Shown in pieces: positions 26,863 through 36,298 of a DNA stretch of 64,000 nt. The DNA comes from Lysobacteraceae bacterium PS02340 (GTDB lineage Bacteria; Pseudomonadota; Gammaproteobacteria; Xanthomonadales; Xanthomonadaceae). The DNA lies in assembly GCA_029959605.1 (NCBI GenBank), contig JASCOC010000001.1, forward strand, positions 282,454 to 346,453, read 5' to 3'. The notes below the pieces were generated by a model. The model did not search any database and was not told the origin of the DNA. It worked only from the letters and a program-made list of their open reading frames with translations. Both the position numbers and the translations under genes were made by a program. Numbering within the stretch: the stretch's first letter is position 1; the number at the start of each line of letters is the position of its first letter.

Positions 26863-27287
26863 GACCCGGAGAGCGCCGCACATGGATGTGCGGCGTTTTT
26901 CGACCGAGCCATGGATGGCGAGTCGAAAAATCCCGGAATGAATGACTCACCATGACGCTGTGATCGGGGAGACGTTTTTCTTTGGTTCCGTTTCTTTTGG
27001 CGTCTACCAAAAGAAATGAACTCGGCCGCGTCAGCGGACGAAAGCGTTTGATCCTCGCCTCTATCGGCACCTTCGGCGAGACGAGCAGAGCCCAGAGCTT
27101 CCACTCGCCTTGCGGCGAGCGGGTTCATTTCTTTTGCTGGCCCAAAAGAAACGGAACCAAAGAAAACGGCCTCCCCGACGGAGCTCACCCGGCGTGTCAC
27201 TTGTTCCGGAATTTTTCGACTCGCCATCCTGGCTCGGTCGGAAAACGGCGGGCATCCATGCCCGCCGCCCTCCGGGTTTGCGATCTG
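26863..27287. repeat. Large imperfect inverted repeat in gene-free region 26704-27351
   Basis: The roughly 650-bp gap holds no convincing gene. Two arms of about 170-190 bp (about 26863-27034 and 27098-27287) are inverted copies of each other. Both contain ccgagcca(t/g)ggatggcgag, then tcgaaaaatyccggaa, then tctttggttccgtttctttt and aaaagaaatgaac. Short palindromes sit at the outer ends (gccgcacatggatgtgcggc; ggcgggcatccatgcccgcc). Reading frames over both arms give the same spurious peptide (HGCAAFFDRA / HGCPPFSDRA). It resembles a dispersed non-coding repeat or MITE-like element; no transposase is present. Confidence 0.72.
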
Positions 27288-27351
27288 CATCGCGTGCGTC
27301 GCGGAAAGCGAGCACTTTCCACGACGAGCGCAGAACCGCGAACCGAATGCC

Positions 27352-28686
27352 TCAGACCGCATCCGACAACGACGTGAACGTGAAGTCCCTGAGCCGCATC
27401 GGCGGCAGCATCATCACCATCGACGACTCGTCGCCACCCACGCGTACCGGGCGCCCCAGTTCGTCGATGTTGTTGAGCATGATCACCGGCGACTCGTTGA
27501 AGCGGAAGTTCTTGACCGGATGCTTGATCTCGCCGTTCTCGATGTAGAACGTGCCGTCGCGGGTGAGACCCGTCAGCAGCACGGTCTGCGGATCGACCAT
27601 ACGGATATACCAGGTGCGCGTGACCAGGATGCCGCGATCGGTGCCGCGGATGAGGTCGGCCGTGGTGCCCTCGCCGCCCGACATCAGCAGGTTACCCGGA
27701 CGACCCACCGCGCGCTTGCCCTGCTGCTGCGCCCAGAAGCGCGAGTAGTCGAGGTTGGCGATCTTGCCGTTCTCGATGATCGGCATCTTCTCGCGCGGCA
27801 GACCCTCGCCGTCCCACGGCATCACGGCCGCTTCGGGGTGCCACGGATCGGCGACGATGTTGACGCGCGGGTCGTAGACCTGTTCGCCGAGCTTGTTGCC
27901 GCCGCCGCGCTTGGACAGGAAGCTGCGACCTTCATCGGCGGTGCGCGCGTCGAAGAACCGCATCATGAAACTGATCAGGCCCGCGGCCGCGGCCGGCTCC
28001 AGGATCACCGTGTACTTGCCCGGCTCCAAGGCCTTGGCCTCGGCCGAATCACTGGCCTTTCGCATCGCCACGCGGATGTCGCGGCCGGCATCGAACGCGC
28101 TGGCGTCCTTGAGATTGCGGCCCACCCAGCCCGAACCGCGGCCGTCTTCGGTGCGCACGGTGCAGGTGTAGTTGAAGTTCGTCGCCTGCTGGTAGCCGAA
28201 GTTGCCGTTGCTGTTGGCGAAGGCGACGAAGTTCTTGCCGTCGTCGAGGAAGCCTGCGGCGATCAACTGCTCGGCGCGACAAGGAGTGATCGAACCGGCG
28301 GCGACCTGGGCGCGGAATTCCGGCGTGATCGCGGCCGTCGATTCGCTGAAGGTCGGGCTGGGGCGATACTCCTGCTTGCCGATCGCCGGCAGGAATTCCG
28401 GATTCTCGGGCGCCAGGCGCGCGAGGTCTTCGGCGCGCTTGACCACGCTGCGCAGCGAAGCGTCGTCGAAGGCATTGATGCTGGCCGTGCCGACGCGCTT
28501 GCCGAACGCGACCTGCACCGCGAGGTCGGCATTGCTGACGATGCCGCTGGTGGACACGTTGTTGAGCGCGAAGCGGATGTTGCCGTCGACGGAACCGGCC
28601 AGCGTGGCCGTGCATTCGTCGGCGGTGGACAGGGCGACGGTCTTCTCGAGGATCTCGCGCGCCTGGGCTTCGGTGAAGATGGTCAT
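27352..28686 (-). CDS. TldE/PmbA-family metallopeptidase subunit
   Basis: A 444-residue member of the TldD/TldE (PmbA) family. It lacks the zinc HExxxH motif, as expected for the TldE-type partner, and keeps family segments such as VILEPAAAAGLISFMMRFFDA, DPWHPEAAVMPWDGEGLPREKMPII and the C-terminal TWYIRMVDPQTVLLTGLTRDGTFYIENGEI. TldD/TldE heterodimers process peptides such as microcin B17 and antitoxins. It has no signal peptide, unlike the two TldD proteins beside it. A good ribosome site (AAGGAG) precedes it, and it follows the first TldD gene after 12 bp. Confidence 0.88.
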   Translation of the reverse strand: MTIFTEAQAREILEKTVALSTADECTATLAGSVDGNIRFALNNVSTSGIVSNADLAVQVAFGKRVGTASINAFDDASLRSVVKRAEDLARLAPENPEFLPAIGKQEYRPSPTFSESTAAITPEFRAQVAAGSITPCRAEQLIAAGFLDDGKNFVAFANSNGNFGYQQATNFNYTCTVRTEDGRGSGWVGRNLKDASAFDAGRDIRVAMRKASDSAEAKALEPGKYTVILEPAAAAGLISFMMRFFDARTADEGRSFLSKRGGGNKLGEQVYDPRVNIVADPWHPEAAVMPWDGEGLPREKMPIIENGKIANLDYSRFWAQQQGKRAVGRPGNLLMSGGEGTTADLIRGTDRGILVTRTWYIRMVDPQTVLLTGLTRDGTFYIENGEIKHPVKNFRFNESPVIMLNNIDELGRPVRVGGDESSMVMMLPPMRLRDFTFTSLSDAV

Positions 28687-28698
28687 GGTGGGATCTCC

Positions 28699-30333
28699 TT
28701 AGCCGAGCGAACGCGCGGTGTTGATGACGTTGATGCCGTTGAAGCGCGCGGTCGAGGAACCGTGCGAAACCGCCGAAACCTGGCTCGGCTGGCCCTTGCC
28801 GTCGAAGAACGAACCACCGAGGCGATAGTCGCTCTCGTCGCAGATCGCGACGCAGGCGTTCCAGAATTCCGGCGTGCGGATCTGGTAGGCCACGTCCTCG
28901 ATCATGCCGGTGATCGCGCCGTTCTTGATCTCGTAGAACAGCTGGCCGCCGAACTGCGCGTTGTAGCGCTGCTGATCGATCGAGAACGAACCGTCGCCGA
29001 CGATGTAGATTCCGTCCTCGACGTCCTTGATCATGTCCGCGACGCTCAGCTTCGCCTTGCCCGGCGCCAGCGAGACGTTGGGCATGCGCTGGAACTGCAC
29101 GCTCGACCACGAGTCGGCGTAGCAGCAGCCGTCGGATTCGGTCTTGCCGAGGATGTGGGCCTGGTCGCGGATCGCCTGGTAATCGACCAGCTTGCCGTCG
29201 GTGATCATGTTCCAGCGCTTGGTCGCCACGCCTTCGTCGTCAAAGCCCACGGCGCCGAGGCTGCCTGCCTGGGTCTTGTCGGCGAACACGGTGACGATGT
29301 CGCTGCCGTACTGGAAGCGCTGCTCGCGCTTGTCGAGCGTGGCGAAGCTGGTACCGGCGTAGTTGGCTTCGTAGCCGAGCACGCGGTCGAGTTCGAGCGG
29401 ATGGCCGATCGCCTCGTGGATGGTGAGCCAGGTGTGCGAGGGGTCGAGCACGAGGTCGTAGCGGCCCGGCTTGACCGTCGGCGCCTTGAGCTTCTCCTGT
29501 GCCTGCTTCGCCGCGGCGATCGCGTCCTCGCGCATGTCGTAGGAGTTGCCGTAGTTGACGACACCGTTGGGCGAGACGATCTTGCCCGACGCCGCGCCGT
29601 CCAGATATTCGTAGCCCATGCCCATCGGCGCGGACAGGCCTTCGCGCGTGCGGAACTTGCCGCTGGCCTTGTCGATCGCGGTGACCGTCATCGGCGCCCA
29701 GATGCGGTGCACGTCCTGGTCGATGTAGGAGCCGTCGGTGCTGGCGAAATACTTCTGCTCGTTGACCAGGAACAGCGTGGAGTTCACGAAGCTCGCGCCC
29801 GCGCCCATCGCCGCGGCGTTGACGCCGAGCAGCAGCTCCACCTTCTCGGCCACCGGCACTTCCATGCCGTTCTTGGTCAGCGGCGTGCGCCAGGACACTT
29901 CGCCCACGCCCTTGACCGGGGCGAGCTGCACGGGCGCGGTCTGCACCTTCGAATTCGCCATCGCGATCGCCGTCGCCTGGCGCGCGGCTTCGGCCACGCC
30001 CTGCTCGGTCAGCGTATTGGTCGCCGCGAAGCCCCAGGCCCCGCCCGCGATCACGCGCACGCCGACCCCGATCGACTCGGTGCTGACGACGTTCTGCACC
30101 TTGTCCTCGCGCGTCATCACGAACTGGCGCAGATAGCGGCCGACGCGGACATCGCAGTAGGTGGCGCCCGCGGACGTCGCGGCATTGAGGCCGGCATCGG
30201 CGAGCCGCTTCTTGAAGCCGACATCGAGCGTGGACACCAGCTGCTCGGCGGCGATGACCCGGCCGAAGACGGCAGGCAGCATCAGGCCGCCCGCGCCGAC
30301 ACCAGCGAGGGCGAGGAAGTCGCGTCTATGCAA
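28699..30333 (-). CDS. TldD-family metallopeptidase with Tat-like signal, copy 1
   Basis: A 544-residue zinc peptidase of the TldD type. The metal site is HEAIGHPLELD with His306, Glu307 and His311. The start is chosen as TTG at 30333. It gives LHRRDFLALAGVGAGGLMLP, a twin-arginine-like leader matching the ATG-started leader of the paralogue at 30691-32322, and it makes the two proteins equal in length. The nearest in-frame ATG lies far upstream in repeat-like sequence. The family segments GSYIDQDVHRIWAP and TSFATLDKREQ are conserved. It lies directly upstream of tldE, so the pair probably acts together, but export of one partner only would be odd. Confidence 0.85.
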   Translation of the reverse strand: MHRRDFLALAGVGAGGLMLPAVFGRVIAAEQLVSTLDVGFKKRLADAGLNAATSAGATYCDVRVGRYLRQFVMTREDKVQNVVSTESIGVGVRVIAGGAWGFAATNTLTEQGVAEAARQATAIAMANSKVQTAPVQLAPVKGVGEVSWRTPLTKNGMEVPVAEKVELLLGVNAAAMGAGASFVNSTLFLVNEQKYFASTDGSYIDQDVHRIWAPMTVTAIDKASGKFRTREGLSAPMGMGYEYLDGAASGKIVSPNGVVNYGNSYDMREDAIAAAKQAQEKLKAPTVKPGRYDLVLDPSHTWLTIHEAIGHPLELDRVLGYEANYAGTSFATLDKREQRFQYGSDIVTVFADKTQAGSLGAVGFDDEGVATKRWNMITDGKLVDYQAIRDQAHILGKTESDGCCYADSWSSVQFQRMPNVSLAPGKAKLSVADMIKDVEDGIYIVGDGSFSIDQQRYNAQFGGQLFYEIKNGAITGMIEDVAYQIRTPEFWNACVAICDESDYRLGGSFFDGKGQPSQVSAVSHGSSTARFNGINVINTARSLG

Positions 30334-30690
30334 GGGAGCTCTCCCGGAACGGGTCCGCAGCGGCGTTCGCCGTGGACGGGGTTGGCAAGGGTGGCATCGC
30401 GTCCTGCGGCGCCATCCCGATTCTTGACGCGATGCGTGCACAGCGTCCAGTGACTTTCGGCATACGCGTGTGTGATGGGTGTCGCTGGGTGGGTGTGTCC
30501 CGGTCGATGCGTTGGAGATGACTGTCCGCGGATCGAGCAAGAGGCGTCCTGCACCGCCTCACTGACAGCCCTCACCCGACGCGCTGCGCGCGTCGACCCC
30601 GGATCAAGTCCGGGGCAGGCGCTCTCCCGGAGGGAGAGGTGCTGGGTCATGCGATGCGCTCCACCCATCCTACGAAGCGCGTTGCACGTC
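30334..30690. repeat. Gene-free stretch with palindromic repeat elements
   Basis: No gene is supported in these 357 bp. From about 30553 the sequence is a mosaic of hairpins: gacgcgctgcgcgcgtc, ccccggatcaagtccgggg, ctctcccggagggagag, and then gctgggtc...gctccacccatcctacga. The last two resemble the elements found at 48226-48324 and 48539-48563. The promoter of the first TldD gene should lie between about 30334 and 30480 but is not recognisable. Confidence 0.6.
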
Positions 30691-32322
30691 TCAGATATTC
30701 CGCGCCGTATTGATGATGTTGATCCCGTCGAAGCGCGTCGTCGCCGAGCCGTGCGACACCGCCGAGACCTGGCTCGGTTGGCCCTTGCCGTCGAAGAACG
30801 AGCCGCCGAGGCGGAAATCGCGTTCGTCGCAGATCGCCGAGCAGGCGTTCCAGAATTCCGGCGTGCGGATCTGGTAGGCCGCGTCCTCGACCATGCCGGC
30901 GATATCGCCGTTTTTGATCTCGTAGTACAGCTGCCCGCCGAACTGCGCGTTGTAGCGTTGCTGGTCGATCGAGTACGAGCCGCGGCCGTGGATGTAGAGG
31001 CCGCGTTCGACGCCGGCGATCATGTCCTTGACCGTCAGCGGCGTCCTGCCCGGCGCCAGCGAGACGTTGGGCATGCGCTGGAACTGCACGCTCGACCACG
31101 CGTCCGCATAGCTGCAGCCGTCGGACTCGGTCTTGCCGAGGATGTGCGCCTGGTCGCGCGTGGTCTGGTAGTCGACGAGGATGCCGTCCTTGACCAGATC
31201 CCAGCGCTTGCACTGCACGCCTTCGTCGTCGAAACCGACCGCACCGAGGCTGCCCGGCTGGGTCTTGTCGGCGAAGAAATTGACGATGTCGCTGCCCCAG
31301 CGGTAGCCCTCGTCGCGCTTGTCGAGCGTGGCGAAGCTGGTGCCGGCGTAGTTGGCCTCGTAGCCCAGCACGCGATCGAGTTCGAGCGGGTGGCCGACGT
31401 TCTCGTGAATGGTCAGGAACAGGTTCGACGGATCCAGCACTAGGTCATAGCGACCCGGCTGCACCGACGGCGCGGACAGCTTCTCGCGCGCCTGCCGCGC
31501 CGCGGCGGCGGCATCGGCGCGCATGTCGTAGGCCTGGCCGTACGCGACCACGCCGCCCGGCAGTTCGAAGCGCTGCGCGGGATCGGGCGAGAGGTATTCA
31601 TAGCCCAGGCCCATCGGCGCCGACAGCCCATCGCGCGTGCGGAACTTGCCGCTGGCCTTGTCGACGGCAGTGACGGTGAACGGCGCCCAGATCCGGTGCA
31701 CGTCCTGGTCGATGTAGGAGCCGTCGGTGCTGGCGAAGTACTTCTGCTCGTTGACCAGGAACAGCCGCGAGCTCACGAAGTCCGCGCCTTCCGCAGTCGC
31801 CGCGGCATTGACGTCCATCAGCAGCGCGACCTTGTCCTCCAGCGGCACGGCCATGCCGTTGCGTCGCACCGGGGTGGCCCACGACACCTCGCCCACGCCG
31901 CGCACCGGCGCCAGCTGCACCGGCGCGGTCTGGATGCGCGCATTGGCCTTGGCGATCGCCAGCGCCTGTCGCGTGGCCTCGGCAATGCCGTCGGGATCGA
32001 GCGATCGCGTCGCCGCGAAGCCCCAGGCACCATTCGCGATCACGCGGATGCCGACGCCGGTCGACTCCTCGTTGACCACGTTCTCCACGCGCGTCTCGCG
32101 GGTCATCACGTACTGGCGCAGATACCGCCCGATGCGGACGTCGCAATAGCTGCCACCGCCATCGCGCGAGGCCTGCAAGGCCACATCGGCAAGCCGCTTC
32201 TTCAGCGCCGGATCGAGCGTGCTGACGAGGTCTTCCGCGGCGATCGCGCGGCCGATGCCGCCGGGCAACAACAGGCTGCCGAGCCCGATTCCACCGTAGG
32301 CCATGAAGTCACGACGCCGCAT
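30691..32322 (-). CDS. TldD-family metallopeptidase with Tat-like signal, copy 2
   Basis: A 543-residue paralogue of the neighbouring TldD, highly similar along its whole length. The zinc motif is HENVGHPLELD (His306, Glu307, His311). The start at 32322 gives MRRRDFMAYGGIGLGSLLLPGG, a twin-arginine-like leader, with a good ribosome site (GGGGAGAG). Other shared blocks are FLVNEQKYFASTDGSYIDQDVHR and ADAWSSVQFQRMPNVSLAPG. The two copies probably arose by local duplication. This copy has no TldE of its own next to it. Confidence 0.87.
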   Translation of the reverse strand: MRRRDFMAYGGIGLGSLLLPGGIGRAIAAEDLVSTLDPALKKRLADVALQASRDGGGSYCDVRIGRYLRQYVMTRETRVENVVNEESTGVGIRVIANGAWGFAATRSLDPDGIAEATRQALAIAKANARIQTAPVQLAPVRGVGEVSWATPVRRNGMAVPLEDKVALLMDVNAAATAEGADFVSSRLFLVNEQKYFASTDGSYIDQDVHRIWAPFTVTAVDKASGKFRTRDGLSAPMGLGYEYLSPDPAQRFELPGGVVAYGQAYDMRADAAAAARQAREKLSAPSVQPGRYDLVLDPSNLFLTIHENVGHPLELDRVLGYEANYAGTSFATLDKRDEGYRWGSDIVNFFADKTQPGSLGAVGFDDEGVQCKRWDLVKDGILVDYQTTRDQAHILGKTESDGCSYADAWSSVQFQRMPNVSLAPGRTPLTVKDMIAGVERGLYIHGRGSYSIDQQRYNAQFGGQLYYEIKNGDIAGMVEDAAYQIRTPEFWNACSAICDERDFRLGGSFFDGKGQPSQVSAVSHGSATTRFDGINIINTARNI

Positions 32323-32477
32323 TCCACTCTCCCCGCGGCGATGGCCGCACACCGCCCGATTCTTCGGTGGCGGTACCGCGCACGTCAAATGCCCTTCGGC
32401 ACATTGCGCGCAGACTCTGCCTCATCGCACGCGCGCACCGCCGACGGACTGCGCACCGACACAGCGAGCGCGGATGA

Positions 32478-34391
32478 TCAGCGCGTCGCCGCAGCCTCCG
32501 CTGTGTTCGTCGCCAGATTGCGGCTAAGCGTTTCCAGCACGAGCCCGTAGTAGACCCGCTCGTTGTCACGATCGTACAGGCCGTGTGTCTCGCTCAGCGG
32601 CATGTGGCTCTGATAGGGGACCCCCGCTGCATCGAGCGCCCCGCGCATCGCGCGGAAGTGCTCCGGCGACACGCGCGGGTCCCGCGCACCCTGCACGAGC
32701 AGCAGATCCGCGCGAATGCGCGCTGCATGCGTCGTGACCGATGCTTCGCGCAGTTCCGCAGGTTCAGTTCCGATGATGTCCGCAAGCCGGTTCCGGCCCC
32801 ACCTCGAGCGCTGCGTATCACCCCAGCGGAACATGGTCGGCAGATCGTATGGGCCGGCGAATCCGATGGCGCAGCGGTAGAGCTCCGGCTCCCGCGCCGC
32901 ACCCATCAGCGCGGCATACGCGCCATAGCTGCCGCCCATGATGCAGGCGCGTGCCGGATCGATGCCGGCCTGCGCCTGCGCCCAGCGCGTCGCGTCCGTC
33001 ACGTCGCGCTGCATCGCGCCACCCCACTCGCGATAGCCCAGCCGCTCGAAGCCTCGACCGCGACCGCTGGAGCCGCGGAAATTCACCTGCATGACGGCGT
33101 AACCCTGCGCGGCGAGGATCTGCACTTCCTTGTCGTAGCCCCACGCGTCCTGCACGCCGAAGGGACCTCCATGCACCAGCACCACCAGGGGCGCGTCGCC
33201 TTCGACGTGCGCCGGACGGGTCAGGTAGCCGTCGAGCGACAGGCCGTCGCGCGCGGCGAACTCCACGGGCGTCGTGGCCGACAACGCGTCCGGTTCCAGC
33301 CAGGAATGGCTGCGCATGATCGCGCGCATCTCTCCCGATTCGGACTCCAGCGAATAGAACCGGCCGGGCTCGCGGTCACTCGACACGAGCGCGACCACGG
33401 ACCGGCCGTCACGGCTGCTGCTCACGACGCGTGCGAACTGCCCAGGAAACTCCGCCTCCAGCGCGCGGATCAGCACCGCATGCGGATGCGTGTCGTCGAA
33501 AAAGGTCACAGTAGGAACGCCAGTGCCGTACCGCACCCCGATCGGCTCCCGCCCGTCGAGCGATCTGACAATGCTGTGGGGGCTGAGCCTGGGATGCGAG
33601 GCCACGACACGACGGGAGCCGGTCGCCAGATCCATGCGTTCGATTACATCCGGCCCGTCCGTCCGCTCCGCCCACAGGTAGGCGGCCTGCAGTGCGTAAT
33701 CCATACCGACGGGCGAAACGCGCAAACCGCTTTTCGCTTCGTCGTTGACCAGCACCCAAGCGTCGTCACGTCGCACATATACCGTCTGCACGTCGTCGTC
33801 GTCGATCGCCCAGGCAAAGCGCGGCGCTCCGATACGGTCGGTCATGAACATTGCATCCGGCACCGGACCATCCACGATGTCGATGGTCTTGCCGCCGCCC
33901 TGGGCGGGCACCTCCTGCAGCCGCATCAGACACTGGCGCCGCTGCATCCGGACACAGCTCTGGACCAGCACCCGGCCCGGCTTGTCGACGAGCGGATCGA
34001 CCAGCGCGCCGTAGAAACCCCGTCGCCCACTGCCGTCCGCGTTGATCGCATAGATCATGTTCGCGCTCACGGGCTGCGCGGTCTGCCCGGACTTAAACGA
34101 CCAGCTTGCGAACAGACGCTCGTCTTCGACCCAGACGATCGAGTCGACCCTGCCGTCCTTGCCCGGATCGATCCGGGCGGTGACCTGCAGATCGGATCGA
34201 CGCAGGACCGCCACCATCACCCGGTCGGGCATCGGCACACTGATCGCGTAGTAGTCGCCCTTGGGTGACAGCGCCATCCAGTTCACGGCGGGCTGGCGAA
34301 GCAGGTCGTCCAGTGAAGGTGCTTTGGCCGCAGCAGCAGACGCCAGCACCAGCAACGCACCCACAGCAGCCGTCCATCGCATCTTCAACAT
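32478..34391 (-). CDS. S9-family prolyl oligopeptidase-like serine peptidase, secreted
   Basis: A 637-residue exported peptidase. The start at 34391, preceded by AGGGG, gives a signal peptide (MLKMRWTAAVGALLVLASAAAA). The N-terminal part (about 25-370) is the degenerate beta-propeller. The C-terminal alpha/beta-hydrolase domain carries VLVHGGPFGVQDAWGYD (oxyanion), nucleophile Ser488 in GGSYGAYAALMG, an Asp in QGARDPRVSPEH and a His in SETHGLYD. It belongs to the acylaminoacyl/dipeptidyl-peptidase-like S9 enzymes abundant in xanthomonads. It acts in the periplasm or outside the cell; the substrate is unknown. It is divergent from the DUF885 gene. Confidence 0.92.
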   Translation of the reverse strand: MLKMRWTAAVGALLVLASAAAAKAPSLDDLLRQPAVNWMALSPKGDYYAISVPMPDRVMVAVLRRSDLQVTARIDPGKDGRVDSIVWVEDERLFASWSFKSGQTAQPVSANMIYAINADGSGRRGFYGALVDPLVDKPGRVLVQSCVRMQRRQCLMRLQEVPAQGGGKTIDIVDGPVPDAMFMTDRIGAPRFAWAIDDDDVQTVYVRRDDAWVLVNDEAKSGLRVSPVGMDYALQAAYLWAERTDGPDVIERMDLATGSRRVVASHPRLSPHSIVRSLDGREPIGVRYGTGVPTVTFFDDTHPHAVLIRALEAEFPGQFARVVSSSRDGRSVVALVSSDREPGRFYSLESESGEMRAIMRSHSWLEPDALSATTPVEFAARDGLSLDGYLTRPAHVEGDAPLVVLVHGGPFGVQDAWGYDKEVQILAAQGYAVMQVNFRGSSGRGRGFERLGYREWGGAMQRDVTDATRWAQAQAGIDPARACIMGGSYGAYAALMGAAREPELYRCAIGFAGPYDLPTMFRWGDTQRSRWGRNRLADIIGTEPAELREASVTTHAARIRADLLLVQGARDPRVSPEHFRAMRGALDAAGVPYQSHMPLSETHGLYDRDNERVYYGLVLETLSRNLATNTAEAAATR

Positions 34392-34486
34392 CCCTGTCCC
34401 CTCAAGTTTGCACGCACTCTTCCACATTCCCGCATCTGCGGGAAGAAGCCCGGCTATCCTGTCGATCTTTCGCCCCAGGATTCCGT

Positions 34487-36298
34487 ATGCGCCGTTCCCT
34501 GCTCGCCGTCGCCGTGCTCACCGCCGCCCTCGCCGGCTGCAATCGTGAGGCGCCGACCACGCCCGCCACCGCGCAGGACGCGCCCGCTGCCACCGCACCG
34601 TCGCAGGCCGACGCCGCGTTCGCCGAACTGTCGAAGCGCTATCTCGACGAAGGCATGAAGTTCTCGCCCATCTCCGCCACGCAGATCGGCGATCACCGCT
34701 TCGATTCTGAAGTCGACGATCTCTCGGCCGCTGGCCGCCAGGCGGGTCTCGACTTCAACCGCCGTTACCTGACCGAACTCGAGGCGATCGATTTCGCCCA
34801 GCTCTCGCGCGACAACCATGTCGATGCGCTGATCCTGAAGAACACCCTCGAATACGGCATCTGGGACACCGAGACGCTGCAGAGCTGGGCATGGGATCCG
34901 CAGATGTACAGCGGCCTGGCCGGCAGCGCGATCTACAACCTGATGGCGCGCGAGTTCGCGCCGATGCCCGAGCGCCTGAAGTCGGCGACCGCGCGCATGG
35001 AGAAGATCCCGGCGATCCTCGCCCAGGCGCGCGAGAATCTCGACCCCGCGCGCGTGCCCGCCACGCATGCGCGCACCGTCGCCGCGCAGAACAAGGGCGT
35101 GCTGTCGCTGATCGATACCTTCATCACACCGAACGCAGGCCAGCTGCAGGGCGAGGACCGCACGCGTCTCGACGCCGCAGTGGAAACGCTGCGCGCCGCG
35201 GTCGACGAACACCAGACCTGGCTCGACGGCACGCTGGTGCCGAACGCCAAGGGCGAGTTCCGCGTTGGCGCCGAGATCTACGACCAGAAGCTCAAGTTCG
35301 CGCTCAATTCCTCGCTCAGCCGCCAGGACATCCGCCAGCGCGCCGAAGCCGAGCTCGTGCGCATCCGCGACGAGATGTACGTCGTCGCGCAGGCCGTGCT
35401 CAAGGATCGCGAGGGCGCACCGGAAACGCCGGCGCAGCCGAGCGAAGACCAGCGCCAGGCCGCGATCGAAGCGGCGATGGAAGTCGCCTATGCCGACAAG
35501 CCGGGCCGCGATGAAGTCGTCGATTTCGCCAAGCACACCCTGGACGTCGCGACCGAGTTCACCCGCCAGCACGATCTGGTCACGGTGCCGGACGATCCGG
35601 TCAAGATCATCCTGATGCCGGAATTCCAGCGTGGCGTCGCAGTCGCCTACTGCGATTCGCCAGGCCCGCTCGACAAGGGTCTCGACACCTACTACGCGAT
35701 TTCGCCGATTCCGGACGACTGGGACGATGGCCAGGTCGATTCGTTCCTGCGCGAATACAACAAGCACATGATCCATGTGCTGACGATCCACGAGGCGATG
35801 CCCGGCCATTACCTCGAAGGCGCGCATTCGGTGAACCACCCGTCGACGCTGCGCGCGGTGTTCCGCTCGGGGCCGTTCGCCGAAGGCTGGGCGGTCTACA
35901 CCGAGCGGATGATGGCCGACGCCGGCTACGCCGACAACGACCCGCTGTTCCGCCTGATGCAGCTGAAGTTCTACGCACGCGCGGTGGCCAACGCGATCCT
36001 CGACCAGGGCATCCACGTCGACAACTGGACCAAGGAACAGGCGATGGACCTGATGGTCCGCCAGACCTTCCAGCAGACCAGCGAAGCCGAAGGCAAGTGG
36101 ATCCGCGCGCAGCTGTCGTCGACCCAGCTCGCCACGTACTTCGTCGGCGCGCAGGAACACTTCGACGCGCGCAAGGCGGCCGAAGCCAAGGCCGGCGAGG
36201 CGTTCAACCTCAAGCAGTACCACGACAACATGCTGGCCCAGGGCGCGCCGCCGGTGCGCTTCGCGCGTCAGCTGATGCTGGACGAGACGATCGAGTAA
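34487..36298 (+). CDS. DUF885 metallopeptidase-like lipoprotein
   Basis: A 603-residue lipoprotein with signal MRRSLLAVAVLTAALAGC (lipobox LAGC). The body matches DUF885 proteins: an early ISATQIGDHRFD segment, long helices, then the putative zinc motif HEAMPGH (His435, Glu436, His441) followed by EGWAVYTERMM, where further ligands lie. Members are thought to be zinc-dependent peptidases of the envelope. The gene is divergent from the S9 peptidase at 32478-34391, and both products are predicted to be exported. The precise substrate is unknown. Confidence 0.9.
   Translation: MRRSLLAVAVLTAALAGCNREAPTTPATAQDAPAATAPSQADAAFAELSKRYLDEGMKFSPISATQIGDHRFDSEVDDLSAAGRQAGLDFNRRYLTELEAIDFAQLSRDNHVDALILKNTLEYGIWDTETLQSWAWDPQMYSGLAGSAIYNLMAREFAPMPERLKSATARMEKIPAILAQARENLDPARVPATHARTVAAQNKGVLSLIDTFITPNAGQLQGEDRTRLDAAVETLRAAVDEHQTWLDGTLVPNAKGEFRVGAEIYDQKLKFALNSSLSRQDIRQRAEAELVRIRDEMYVVAQAVLKDREGAPETPAQPSEDQRQAAIEAAMEVAYADKPGRDEVVDFAKHTLDVATEFTRQHDLVTVPDDPVKIILMPEFQRGVAVAYCDSPGPLDKGLDTYYAISPIPDDWDDGQVDSFLREYNKHMIHVLTIHEAMPGHYLEGAHSVNHPSTLRAVFRSGPFAEGWAVYTERMMADAGYADNDPLFRLMQLKFYARAVANAILDQGIHVDNWTKEQAMDLMVRQTFQQTSEAEGKWIRAQLSSTQLATYFVGAQEHFDARKAAEAKAGEAFNLKQYHDNMLAQGAPPVRFARQLMLDETIE

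Noticed and set aside
26588..27070. Reading frames with long Lys-Pro or Lys-Ala or Gln-Ser repeats
   Set aside because: They are translations of the CTTTGG hexamer tract in different frames, joined to the inverted-repeat arms; no start signal or conserved domain supports them.
26863..27287. Insertion sequence
   Set aside because: No transposase frame lies between the arms and no target-site duplication could be recognised by eye.
27520..30453. Open frame of 977 codons on the plus strand opposite the Tld genes
   Set aside because: Mirror of two conserved minus-strand peptidase genes; no recognisable motif.
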